This document shows positions 49,901-60,196 of a stretch of 64,000 nucleotides of DNA, one piece after another. Under the pieces are notes generated by a model, which saw only the letters and a list, made by a program, of their open reading frames with translations, did not search any database and had not been told where the DNA came from. This DNA comes from Promerops cafer. Lineage: Eukaryota > Chordata > Aves > Passeriformes > Nectariniidae. The DNA lies in NCBI GenBank assembly GCA_013398275.1, contig VZSE01009986.1, positions 889,043-953,042 of the forward strand. Reading direction: 5' to 3'. Each line of letters opens with the position of its first letter. Position 1 is the stretch's first letter. A program made the position numbers and the translations under genes.

Positions 49901-52737
49901 GAAACCTGTAATCACTAACTCCATTCAGAAACTACAACTGAAACCTTGATTAATTTCCATATATTCAACTTTTTGCCTGGTATTCCCTAGGTAGATAATA
50001 TTTCATCTTAGTATATAACAAACGTTCTGTTAAATCTCTGAAAGCTTTCCCAGATGAACACTTGGGATCTATTGTATCACCAGTGAAATACAACCACCTC
50101 TGGAAAGGGACATGCCAACTGTTTTTACAGTGCAATGCCATTCTGCTGAACAGATTGATATTGACACATTACTTAAGAAATCCTTTCTGTCTTGTAACAT
50201 GGAGTGCAAAGGCACCGAAGCAGTGACAGCAGCAGGTTAACAAGGCTCCTATGCTACCTCACCTGGCTGGCATGGAGTGCCTGGCACCTCCCGACAGAGG
50301 ATTAACCCAGCACTGTAACCTAACACTCAATTTAGCTTTTTTTTTTTGCCTGCAGCTATATAGAAGCCAAAAGCTTACAGACTGCTGGCAATTCCTTGAT
50401 TTCTTTCACTTCAGTCTGATGCAGCTACTGATACTTTTCTCTAAGCAATCTTTCACTCAAATGACTCATTATTAAACACCCATCAGAAATCTAACTGACA
50501 GATACGCCCAGGTTTCATGCAGAGTCTATCACAGTGTGTGCAAGGGATCCTGTGCCAAGCAGTTTAATATCCCTCATAGTTATCAATCTACTGCAAGAAG
50601 CGAGGGATCTGACTACTGAATGTTTATTGGGGCTCCAGCACATACCAGTGACACCCCTAAGGGGATGTGCCTCACCCTACCCACTTACCAAACAGTTCTC
50701 CCATACACACTTCCAACCTGTCCCAATAAGGAAGTTACTTACCAACATTAAAGTCTTTCCTGGATTAAACATGAAGCTGAGAAAGGCAGACCAGAAAAAC
50801 CTCTTTCTCAGACAGGTTCTCTCACTCTATGTATTTTAAGACTGTTTTGAAATTTTGTCCTTACACTACTCGGGCACAGTGTTCTGTCCAAAGTGGAAAA
50901 AAACGGTTTATTAAGTGGTGCTCAAGGCAAAGTTGCTTAATCACTCAGTGGGCAAAATGCTTTCTCACAAAGTCCAAGAAGAATGAAAAGCAATGTTTAC
51001 CTGGGTTTATTACCTCTGTTACTCTGCTGATTGGGAAAGACAGGGGTTTTACCTGCAGTCTTGAAAGACAAGTTCACACTGAAAGACTTAGCACAGAAAA
51101 AGCCTTTAACTCTGCTGGCTGCACTGAGTATTTCTAACAGCTACGTTTCCCTAACACCAGTTTCTAGTTGGAACATCTCACCTGCCTAATGACATTCTCA
51201 TTTAGCAAAGTCTACTCAAAGTCACTGAAGTCCAATCAGCAATCACAAACCCAAAGATGGCAAACACAGCTTGTGGATTCGGTGTGCACACAACAGAAAC
51301 TGCATTTAAAGTAAGCATCAACCTTTTAATAGATTTAAGATAAGGTCCTCATAAGAAGTCATTTTGGATCATAATCTTGAAGTGATCCAAGCAAGGGTGA
51401 CTGCTGCAGGGTCTGAAGGTGCAAGTTAGAGATACAGCCTGCTCTGCTGCCAAAATACCTACAGTTTTCAATTCTACCAGTATTTGACTGTAAGAGTTTA
51501 ACCAGTTTCTCAGGCTTCCATTTCTCTGCAGCAACAGTTGAGAACACATACTCCAAAAAGGTGCAAAACTCATGCCCACAATATGCTTAAGGAAGGAAGG
51601 AAAGTTCATTCCTTTCTGTAACCAACCAATTGCCACAGTGCTATCATTACAAACACTCATTATCCGCTTACATTTTCCTAAAACACCTGGCTGAAAAGAC
51701 ACGTTTTCATCTATCCAGCCTATGGGCTTGGGAACATGAACATGTGTCATCACACAAACTATGTCCCCTCCAGTCTTGTATTCAAGTTAAACGAAACAAG
51801 TGAAAAGTTAAAGCCCAATGTAATCCTGAAGAACACCGTGTTCAAGAAGGAAAATCAATTGCTCAACAGTACCTGCTGAAACTGCTGAATGAAACAGAAT
51901 CTACCTGGGTCTCTCCACTCTATAACCCTTTCACACACAGAGATGTCAGCACTCCCTGCCTGGCAATAGCTTTATTACACCTCTACCTGTGTCCGAGGAG
52001 CTGAATTTTTCTGGAATGGCATATGAACGAACCGAACTTTTAATGTGACTATATCAAACATACCAACAAGACTTACTAACAAATCAACCACCAATTTATG
52101 AAAATTTTAAAAAAAACCAAAAACATTGAGGGCATGAATCTGCAGGCTCAGCACATTAATCACTTGCATCACTCTTCTCCTTCCCCCAAACCCCCAAACA
52201 AAGTGCTAATGCACTTTGGCTATCTCCTAGCCAGGCTGTAGTTCTTCCATCAGTACACTCTAACCTGGGCAAAGAAATCTGCACTCCCCCGACGCCTCCA
52301 CACCCCCGAACAGCCGCTGGCTGTGCTGGCAATGAAGATGTTCCCAACACAGCACCCCCGCCCTCCCTCAGGCCTGCACCGATAACACTGCACTGCCCTC
52401 CCCGCCTGGCCCTGAGAGCGGGAGGGGCAGCGGGCTGGGTGTGAGGCGCGGTCGGCTCTCGCCCCTCTCCTGGGACAGGGCCGGAGGATCCTGCCGGGGT
52501 CCTGCCCGGAGTTGGGGTCGGACGGCCCGTCCTGCCCGTCCCTCCGGCCCGCGGGCCAGGGAGCGCTCTCTCCCCTTCCTTCTCCCTCTCCTTCTCGCCC
52601 AACCCGAGGCCCGTGGACTCGGCCGGGGTCCCGCCCGCGCGGCCTCATACGGAGCGGAGGGAGGGCGGGGAAGTCAGTCCCCTTCTCGCTCTCCCGAGGG
52701 CCTGAAGCGGGGCTGGAGAGCTGCGGAGGGCACTCAC
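46990..52737 (-). other. DENND1A intron 1
   Basis: This 5.7 kb intron is AT-rich and repeat-poor from about 47.0 to 52.2 kb, then passes into the promoter CpG island. No repeat family or additional exon was recognised. A 134-codon minus-strand frame at 51349-51753 shows no family resemblance and no splice-site support. Confidence 0.85.
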
Positions 52738-52754
52738 TTGATCCTGGATCCCAT
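52738..52754 (-). CDS. DENND1A: DENND1A exon 1, coding part (residues 1-6)
   Basis: Read on the minus strand, this is ATGGGATCCAGGATCAA followed directly by the strong splice donor GTGAGT, encoding MGSRI plus two bases of the codon for K6. The start has a strong Kozak context (GAGACCATGGGA, A at -3 and G at +4). It lies inside a CpG island, as expected for the first exon of a widely expressed gene. The two leftover bases fit exactly with the first base of exon 2 to restore AAA (K6), giving MGSRIKQNPETTF across the junction. An out-of-frame upstream ATG begins 19 nt before this start (see findings). The 5' end of the exon cannot be fixed from sequence alone. Confidence 0.95.
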
Positions 52755-52960
52755 GGTCTCCGGGGGGCCGCATAGACCCGGGGCAGAGCGAGACACGGGC
52801 GGGGGCCGCAGGGCCGCGCTCTGTCCGCCGCTCGCCCCTCACTCCATCCCGGCCCGCGCCGCGGCGCCCCGGCCGAGTCACGGCGCGGGGGCTGCCGGGA
52901 GCTGTAGTGCGGCGGGGCCCGGGGCGGTCGTGTGTCGCTGTCTGGGAGAGCCGTCAGGGA
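52755..52960 (-). promoter_or_regulatory. DENND1A 5' UTR and core promoter with ZNF143-type site
   Basis: The sequence immediately upstream of the DENND1A ATG is very GC- and CpG-rich and has no TATA box I can see. At 52891-52908 the minus strand reads ACTACAGCTCCCGGCAGC, close to the ZNF143/THAP11 (SBS) promoter motif, whose consensus is roughly ACTACAANTCCCAGNATGC. Such sites typically lie close to the start site of housekeeping-type promoters, so transcription probably starts between here and the ATG about 140 bp downstream. A uATG at 52771-52773 lies in the leader. The start-site position is inferred. Confidence 0.7.
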
Positions 52961-53247
52961 AAGGAGCCGGCTCTGCTCGTGGTGCCGAGCCACAGGAAAA
53001 CAGGCAACGGGCGGAAACTGATGCGCAGCAAGTTTCACCCGGACACGAGGGAGAATTTCTTCACTGCGCAAGTGACCGAGCACTGGAACGGATTGTCCCG
53101 AGACGGTGTGCAGTCTCCCTCATGGGGAATATTCCAGAACCGTCAGGACACATGTACCATGTACTCACATGACTGTCTGGACAGGGAGGGTGGACCAGAT
53201 GCCCCAAAAGGTCCCTTCCCACCCGACTTATCCTGTGTCTCTGTGGC
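52960..53247 (+). mobile_element. CR1 LINE 3'-end fragment in the promoter CpG island
   Basis: The order of segments matches the avian CR1 3' region: GGCAACGGGCGGAAACTGATG, then a GTTTCAC...ACACGAGG...AATTTCTTCACTG segment, GAGCACTGGAACGG, CAGTCTCCCTCATGG, GAATATTCCAGAACCGTC, GGACAGGGAGGGTGGACCAG, CAAAAGGTCCCTTCCCACC, and a terminal CTGTGTCTCTGTG. The orientation is plus, opposite to DENND1A. The fragment lies about 0.2 kb upstream of the DENND1A start codon. It carries more CpG than a typical methylated CR1 copy, consistent with long residence in an unmethylated island. The left edge is approximate. Confidence 0.9.
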
Positions 53248-53293
53248 TGCGGCCCAGAGCGCCGGGGGTCGGCAGTGGCAACGCGGAGTGGCA

Positions 53294-53488
53294 CCGCTCC
53301 CCTCAGGGAGATTTAGGCGGGAACCCCGCGGCGGGACGGACCCGCTCCCCTCAGGGAGATTTAGGCGGGAACCCCGCGGCGGGACGGGCCCCGCTCCCCT
53401 CAGGAAGATTTAGGCGGGAACCCCGCGGCGGGACGGGCGCCGCTCCCCTCAGGGAGATTCAGGCAGGACCGGCCGCGCTCCCTTCAGG
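53294..53488. repeat. Minisatellite, 48-49 bp unit, about 3.7 copies
   Basis: The phrase CCGCTCCCCTCAGG recurs at 53294, 53342, 53391 and 53440, with a diverged partial copy from about 53475. Each unit continues GAGATTTAGGCGGGAACCCC followed by GCGGCGGGACGG. Copies 1 to 3 are almost identical and copy 4 is diverged. The array lies directly distal to the CR1 fragment at the upstream edge of the CpG island. The frame that runs through it is a by-product of the repeat. Confidence 0.95.
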
Positions 53489-56196
53489 CCTCCTCAGCTG
53501 CCCGCCGCGTTTAGCCGCTGAAGAGCGGCCTGGAGTGACACCGAACAGCAGGGCCGGGCCGGGACTGACGGGGCCAAACCGCGTCACGAGTTTGATCCCG
53601 AGACCTGAATATCCACTAATATCCAGGCCAGATGAGGAGCAGGACTGCCCATCTTGGAAAAGCCAGTGCAGAGGGGAGCCGTCCCCATGGGCGCAGGCCG
53701 GAGTCTCAGGCAGGAACAGGTATTCGATGTCCAGGGACTGCAGAAGTCAAAGGAAAGAGGCAGAGGAAGGGCCTGGGAGGGGTGCCCTGGAAGAGCTGTG
53801 ACAGAACATTGTGCACTGTGGGCACAGAGACCAAAGCAGCTGAAAAGACAGTAAAACATGACTAGAAGGAATCTCAAGGCCAAGAAAGGTCCTAAAGGGG
53901 ACTGGAGATTTCTCAGAAATGGAATGCAGTCTGCTGAAAACGTCTTGCATTGACTCAAAAATTGCAGATAGACAGCTTTTGAAATGTGCCGTGTTGGAGT
54001 TGGCAAACAGGAACAGACAGGTACCCAACTGTTTCATTAAATATTATTTACAGGAATTTTTCAGGAAGGTTTGGAACATCTCTAGTGTAATATAGAAATT
54101 TTTAACTTTATTTAGAGTTGAGGATGATCTACAGTAAGGAATGAAAGAATTGAAAATTTGTCTTTAAAAGGCCTCCCAAGTGCAAATCATTGTGGATACC
54201 AAGTGCATGGCTGAAGAACCTAGAAAGATGGGAGAGAGTATATCCCATCTGAGATCCTTTAATATGCCATTTGCTCCCCAGAGAGCCTGGGTAGGAAAAA
54301 CCATACCACCCTCATTCAAGTAATAAATTTAAAATGTGTTGAAATAAAATGTGTTTAAATAAATTTTAAAAGTCCTGAAAGATTTATTCACAGTTACAGT
54401 AAGTCAAAGACATGTTTGGGGAGATGAGGAGGAGTGTTTCTAGTACTAATTTGAGTACTTGAGCTGAGGTGTTTCCACCACAGGTTCCACCCACAGCCTC
54501 TGCCATGTGTAAACTCAGAGCTGAGTGTTCAGCCCTGGCTTGTTCTGTGCTGTGGATATACCTGTCCCCAGCCCCGAGTCATTGTTTGATCTATAGTGCT
54601 GTTCCCTGTCTCATCCAGTCATTCCCGTATCCATGTAAAGTAACTTTGTAACCAAAATTACTCTGTTCAGACAGGGATATTCTAACCCTTTAAACATATC
54701 AGTGCACTAAGGGTTGCACATATAACCATCAAATGGTGGTGAGTTTATAGAAATATTGTTAAAATTGGTTGCAAAAGCAAAAAAACCCTATGATCAGTAA
54801 TGAGTTAAAAAATAATGAAGCCGGTAAATACAATGCTGATGCAGTGTAAAATAACAACATGGAAAACCCCCAGCATTTTAGGAATGGCTAACATAATTTC
54901 TTACATTTCATCACTGTTACATTTCATCACATGTTCCTTTTTTTGGAATGTGGCTTGACATTAGATTTAAGAGGTAGAGCTACAGACTCACAATTTTAGT
55001 TTTGGTCTGTTTTGTGTTGTGAGCTTTTTAAAGATTTAAAGGTAAACTTAAAAATATGAACAGATGTAGTAAATATTTAATGGGGACATGTATGCAAGGG
55101 TAGTAGACTGGTTTATATTACATAGCTTTTAGACTGGACATACTATGGAATAGAAGGCTGGGTGATTCAAATGAGCAATTTAAACCCTCTGCCAGAGAAA
55201 GTGAGTGGTTGGGAAATGTGCATTCAGCCCAGTTTGGGAAAAACAAGGTATAAAAGGTGGATTCTGTGAACTGGACTGGATAACTGAGGTGGTGGATGAA
55301 CTGATAGTGGCTGGTAGCTATCAAATGTCAAGGAAAATAGTATTTGGCAACTTCATTTAAATATGTCTTGGTGAAATATCTATTTTGTAGGTGACTGATT
55401 TGTAATGAGCACATCTTCCTACCCCAGGGAAGAATTATAATGGCAACCTCATGTTGGTATCTGTTCATCAACAGTTTCTCAACCGGGATCTTGTGCAGGT
55501 GTATGCCTGAACTTTTGAGCAGGAGATATTACACTCTCATGGGTCATGTGATAAGCATGAGATAATACATTTGAAAAACAATATTATAGTGTATTTCAAG
55601 AAGAGGATTACCTACCTCAAATTCACAGTTAGTAAAGATGAGTTTAATCAATAAAATTAAATGGGCACGTGCATGGAAAATTGTGACGTTCTGTCCTTGC
55701 TAAAGAAGACACACTTAATGGGTCTGGCAACATGCAAATTCAGTCTATGGAAGCTCTGGTTTAAAAGACTGCCTAATAAAACATGTGTGAGCTTGTAAAT
55801 TGGGTAATGCTAAGTCAGAGGAAACCAGAAAGGTGAAGACAGGATGAATGTCCAGATTTTTTCTACTTAAAGGATAAAACAGACACTAATATGGAATTTG
55901 TACTGTGCTTTCTAAACATATTTTGTATATATGAAGCAAGTCGGGTATATTGCAGAATTTACGTTACAGAACATGCTTGTACTCCCCAAATTTTGATAAT
56001 AAAATAGGAGAATTCATTCAAAATCTCAATTGAATAGACACTGAATATTTAAATATTTCTTCAAATTGTGAAAACTGTATTTTCTGTGGAAAAGAAAGTG
56101 AGAAAAAAATGTTAAACATGATGTAGATGTTCCTGTTCAAGTGCAGGAAATTTTTCTCTCTATCTGCCTAATAATAATTTATGTTCCAAGCTATAG

Positions 56197-56244
56197 NACT
56201 CCCTTTTCACTCTTTTTCCCCACCCCCCCCCCCCCCCCCCCCCC
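56197..56244. repeat. Unresolved base and (C)22 homopolymer
   Basis: One N at 56197 is followed by pyrimidine-rich sequence and an uninterrupted run of 22 C at 56223-56244. The run length is probably unreliable. Confidence 0.9.
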
Positions 56245-57420
56245 GCTTTACCTGGTGTATTTATGTAAATAAGTTGCTCATTAGATGCCCCAAATCCCAT
56301 TTTCTTCAATTGTCGATGGCCCCCACGTCTGCAGCTGGCCCAATGGTTGATGTAATTGTGTCCCAGTGACAGGGCAGAAGGGACAGCGAAGCCCCCGAGG
56401 AGAGCGAGGGGTTCCAGCAATGCCTGCTGGCCTGGCTGCGGAGCCCTAGGTGTGAATGGCTCAGAATAGATGAGCTGATTAACTGTGAATCACCCTCCCA
56501 GAAGAGATGAAGCATTGATAGCAAACAAAAGGGAAGCAGAAGGGAAACTTCAGGCAGAAGAAAATAATCCAGGAATTAAAAGCTTGGTGAAAGCCTTAGG
56601 ATGCTTCCAGATTGACCTGAGAGTCTAAGTTCAATGCCGTAGAAATAGAGGTCTGGTACTCTAGGATGGATTTGGTGAATGTGGCTGAGCCTGTGTTTTA
56701 ATATGTAACACACCCACAGCAACAAATGTACATGAGAACACAGTTACTGTTTCTGCTCTGCTGGTGACAATCCTGCTGAAGCACAATGTAACCTGAATTT
56801 ACTGGGGAGATTCTCCCTGGTATGTTTCAGCCAATGAGAATGGCGAGGGAAAAAATGCTGACTTTGGAGATCAATAGTAAAGCTTCATCTAAAAGGTTAT
56901 GCCTTGGAAGAGAATATCCTGCTATCTGACTAATATTGATTATAATGTTCATGTATGTTTTTCCTAATTTCTCAGTAGATGAATATTAGGAAAATATCTA
57001 GCCATGTTTTGAAACCAATGAAAAGCTTATTAAAGATATTTTTTAGATGTGAAGCAGAAGATATTTCATCAACCTTAATTTTGTAATTCTTGTTGTTATC
57101 AAACAATGAGCCTCATGAGTTATGGATCAGGTCATTGCAAACAGCCTCCAGAAGTGTTCACATATGTTACTTGAGAAAAAAGCCTGTTCTTAATGCTCCC
57201 AGACTGGGATTCATCAGGCATTGTTAGGATAGCTAGCTACCCTCAGAGACATTCACTTATGCCCTGAAACAAGAGAGATGTTTAAGTCAGCTTATGTACC
57301 TATTTGTATGGATGGAAATAGGTTACATTGACTAGTTTTCCATTACAAGTTCAGAAACAATAATCTGTAATTGCACAGAGTAAAACAAATCTTTAGAAAA
57401 TACAGAAGAAAACATAAAAA

Positions 57421-57464
57421 CAAAAAAAAAAAAAAGGGAAAATCCCCACCAAAATTCAGTNAAA

Positions 57465-57513
<49 letters not shown>

Positions 57514-57535
57514 AAAATCCCCACCAAAATTCAGT
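57421..57535. repeat. Poly(A) tract with N and duplicated 25-bp flank
   Basis: Fourteen A are followed by a 25-bp segment (57436-57460, beginning GGGAAAATCCCC), an N at 57461, AAAATTTT, about 40 A, and the same 25 bp again (57511-57535). The identical flank on both sides of an N and a homopolymer points to two contig ends overlapping without being merged. Confidence 0.9.
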
Positions 57536-57754
57536 TATAAGAGTTATTCAGTTATAAGAACATAACCGAAGAGTTAAATCAAAAGCAGTCTGTCTCTGGA
57601 CACTAGGAGATGTTTAAGGAAGAGTGTAAGAATGTGAAAATATGTAGAACTCTCTCACAACCTCCAATAAATTAGTGTGTTTTCTCAGCCACGGATGCTG
57701 CTTCAAAATAGTAACTTTGTGGGGTCAAGCACTGGGCTCCACTTGGCTATCGAG

Positions 57755-58412
57755 CTGAGCCATTGGCCACAACTCCGTGTTGACTGTAACCAATCGTTGC
57801 CTTATTTTCCATGTGCCTCAGCATGGTTTCCAAGAGGTCTGCTCCATGATGTTGCTCAGCACAGAGGTGAGACTGATCATCCTGCCTTCCCATCAGTGGG
57901 AACAGCACTGGATTGCCCTAACTCCTAAAATACAATGGATAGTGGCTCAGCAACATCATCCACCAGTTCTCTCAGGTCCTGTGGATGTATCTCATTTCAC
58001 ATGAGCTTGTGCACCTTCAGGTTCTTTAGATGGTCTCAAACCTGATCTCCTCCCACAGCTGTTGGTTCTTCATTCTCTCAGTCCCTGCCTTTGCCTCTGC
58101 AGTGTGGGCAGAACATGTGCCAGTGAAGATCGAGGCAAAACCATCACTGAGTATCTCAGCCTTCTCCATGTCCTGGATAACCAGGTCCCCCATCCCCTTC
58201 CTGAAAATCCCCCATTTTTTCCCTGTTCTTCCTGTTATCAATGTACCTATAGATGCTTTCCTTGATGCCCCTGACATCCCTGGCCAGAACTAATTCTATC
58301 AGGGTTTAGCTTTCCTAACCTGATAGCTGGCTGTTATGACAATTTCTCTGTATTCCTCTCAGTCTACCTGGCATTGCTTCTACCCTCTGTAGGCTTCCTC
58401 TTAAAAGCTAAG
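57755..58412 (-). mobile_element. CR1 ORF2 reverse-transcriptase fragment
   Basis: Minus-strand translation gives GDLVIQDMEKAEILSD and GFASIFTGTCSAHTAEA (58.1-58.2 kb). After frame changes it gives a segment antisense to CAACATCATCCACCAGTTCT (CR1 RELADVV-like) and ISLTSVLSNIMEQTSW (57.8-57.9 kb). These follow the order of the CR1 reverse-transcriptase N-terminal region, including the YRPVSLTS-type motif. Several stops and frameshifts make it inactive. The right edge at CCTCTGTAGGCTTCCTC matches the preceding CR1 linker region. The left edge is approximate. Confidence 0.9.
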
Positions 58413-60118
58413 CAAGCAGTAAAATACTTTCCCTTTCAAGTGTTTGAAGTACCATACACTGAATGACCTTTTCATTTTCCATTCACAAAGAAATAAGAAA
58501 TAACTATTCTTATTTCTGATACCTGTGATTATACCAATAGCTATAACTCAGGCCCATGAAATCCTTTAATGTAATGAGCCATGCTGGAGAGTCATTCCCC
58601 TAAAGAAAAGAGCTCAAGATGATTGACCTGAAATGGCCTCTTCATTTTTTTTAATGAAAAGAGACCTAAATATGGCAAACATTTCCCTGTGCTACTGTCT
58701 CTCAACAGACATCTTCCTCATCAGAGTCTCTTATGATTAGCAGAATTAGTTATTTAATTTTAGGGAGAAACTAGCAAAAAGTCTATGAGAACTATCTGGG
58801 TTTTGTCTTTAACTGTGCAGTGATTTTTCTGTCAGAAAAATGGGTTTTTTCCCTTCACTGATTCCAGTGTTTGCATAAGAGAGAAGTAGCCAATTTGGCA
58901 TCAGGAAGTCAGTGCTTAGAAAAGTATGATGGTAAGAGTGGGCACCTTTTGTTGGTTGTTTCACGTTTGGTGTGTGCAGAGACCATTTTTACACTGTCTC
59001 CTGCCAGCATCTTCCCCATAATCACTTTTGTTCTCACCCGCTGGATCTGTTTGCCTGTATCATCTAACACAGCCCTTCCTAATTTCAGAAATTCTTCCCC
59101 TTATAAAGGTGTTAGGCTTTTACCTTCACCTTCACCTCAGAGCACTCTCCAGCCAAGAACAGCAGTTTTGCACCCAAAATATATCCAGCTCACCATGAGC
59201 ATACCTGTGTGTGTTACCAAAGACACCAGGAGGTGAACTAAAGAAAAAGCATAGGAAAGGTAAAGAAAACTATGGTGAAACACTCGAATCTTTTGAAAAG
59301 CAGGAAATGCCCATCTTTCCAAGGGGCAGACAAAGTTCTGCAGCATTGGTCCCAAATTTTCTTTTAATGCGGTTCTAACTATATGGAATTGGATTTGCAG
59401 TGTTTATCCTCCTCTTCCTGCCAGAGTTAGCAGAACTCCTGTGTTTTTGTTACCTGATACTGTCTCACACATATTTCATTCTCCGAATTCTCACCCAAGC
59501 AGCTTTAAATTAACACTAGGTAGGTAATAACAGTAGGTTGCCTACTCAGTGGTTTGCTTTACTCTGGGGCTTATAGACCCCTCTTTGCATGTTGCAAAAA
59601 TCCTCTGGCTCTGGCTTCTTGGAATGGCTCTGCCTCTCCAGCACAAACACTGCCTGCCTGGTTCTTGCTCTGAAGCTGTTGAAGATACTATTTCATCTGC
59701 CAATAATAAAGAAGCAACTGACCTAAGTTACTCTTCTCTGTTCACCTTGCTGTGATGGCAGAGTGCTGACTGTACCGTTATTGCTCTATAAAGTGAAGTC
59801 AGATTTATGAGGCAAAATCTATGATGGTGTGATTCCAGCTAGACAAAAAAAAGCCCAGTATGAAAATAGTTATTCATATCTGTGATAGCCTTTGTCACAG
59901 AAAAGATAACCCTCCTGAGCTGAAAGGAATAAGATCACTGATGTAAATCAGACTGCTACATTCAAGTCCCTCTAAGTTACTAATGAGCCTGGAAGAACAA
60001 GGATTCTTAGGAGAAATCCAGAACAGCAAGACATAAGTTGTTGGAGCAGAGGGAAGTACTTACTTCAGATGATACTAAACTCTTGTACAGTAGTGCCCAG
60101 CTTAAGCTGGTAGGAGCA

Positions 60119-60196
60119 TGAAAGGGAGGGAAGGAAAAAGAAAGAGATAAAAGAAGAAATAAGAAAGGAAGGTGCGAACAAATGAATGAATGAACA
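60119..60196. repeat. Purine-rich tract and (AATG)n
   Basis: About 50 bases of G/A-only sequence (GGGAGGGAAGGAAAAAG type) are followed by three AATG/AATGA units. This is simple sequence with no coding function. Confidence 0.85.

Larger units (their letters stand above)
1..52960 (-). other. DENND1A: DENND1A gene, 5' part (exons 1-5 and introns; partial)
   Basis: This is the gene span inferred from five exons that splice in frame on the minus strand. DENND1A (connecdenn 1) is an exchange factor for Rab35 that acts at clathrin-coated pits and recycling endosomes; its N-terminal DENN module (uDENN, cDENN, dDENN) is catalytic and its C-terminal tail binds AP-2 and clathrin. Only the N-terminal 100 residues are encoded here. 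The start MGSRIKQNPETTFEVY is diagnostic of DENND1A rather than DENND1B or DENND1C. Introns 1 to 4 are about 5.7, 24.6, 14.8 and 2.8 kb, much more compact than I recall for mammals. The transcription start is not determined; the right boundary is the approximate upstream edge of the core promoter. Exon 6, which should begin with a YLPWFEVFYK-type sequence, was looked for in 1-4496 and not found, so the gene continues past the left edge. Confidence 0.93.
52250..53540. promoter_or_regulatory. CpG island at the DENND1A 5' end
   Basis: About 1.3 kb of dense CpG sequence sits abruptly between AT-rich flanks (intron 1 on the left, upstream DNA on the right). It contains exon 1, the beginning of intron 1, the core promoter, a CR1 3' end and a GC-rich minisatellite. 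Long open frames on both strands here come from low stop-codon density in GC-rich DNA and show no family resemblance. The edges are judged by eye, not by an observed/expected CpG calculation. Confidence 0.85.

Noticed and set aside
51349..51753. 134-codon minus-strand frame in intron 1
   Set aside because: No family resemblance and no splice signals fitting the DENND1A frame.
52250..53083. 277-codon minus-strand frame and a 243-codon plus-strand frame (52441-53172) in the CpG island
   Set aside because: Long frames on both strands are expected in GC-rich DNA with few stops. The real coding part here is the 17-nt DENND1A exon 1 in another frame.
53106..53801. 231-codon plus-strand frame
   Set aside because: It consists of CR1 3' end plus minisatellite translated by chance; the repeated PQGDLGGNPAAGR phrases come from the tandem repeat.
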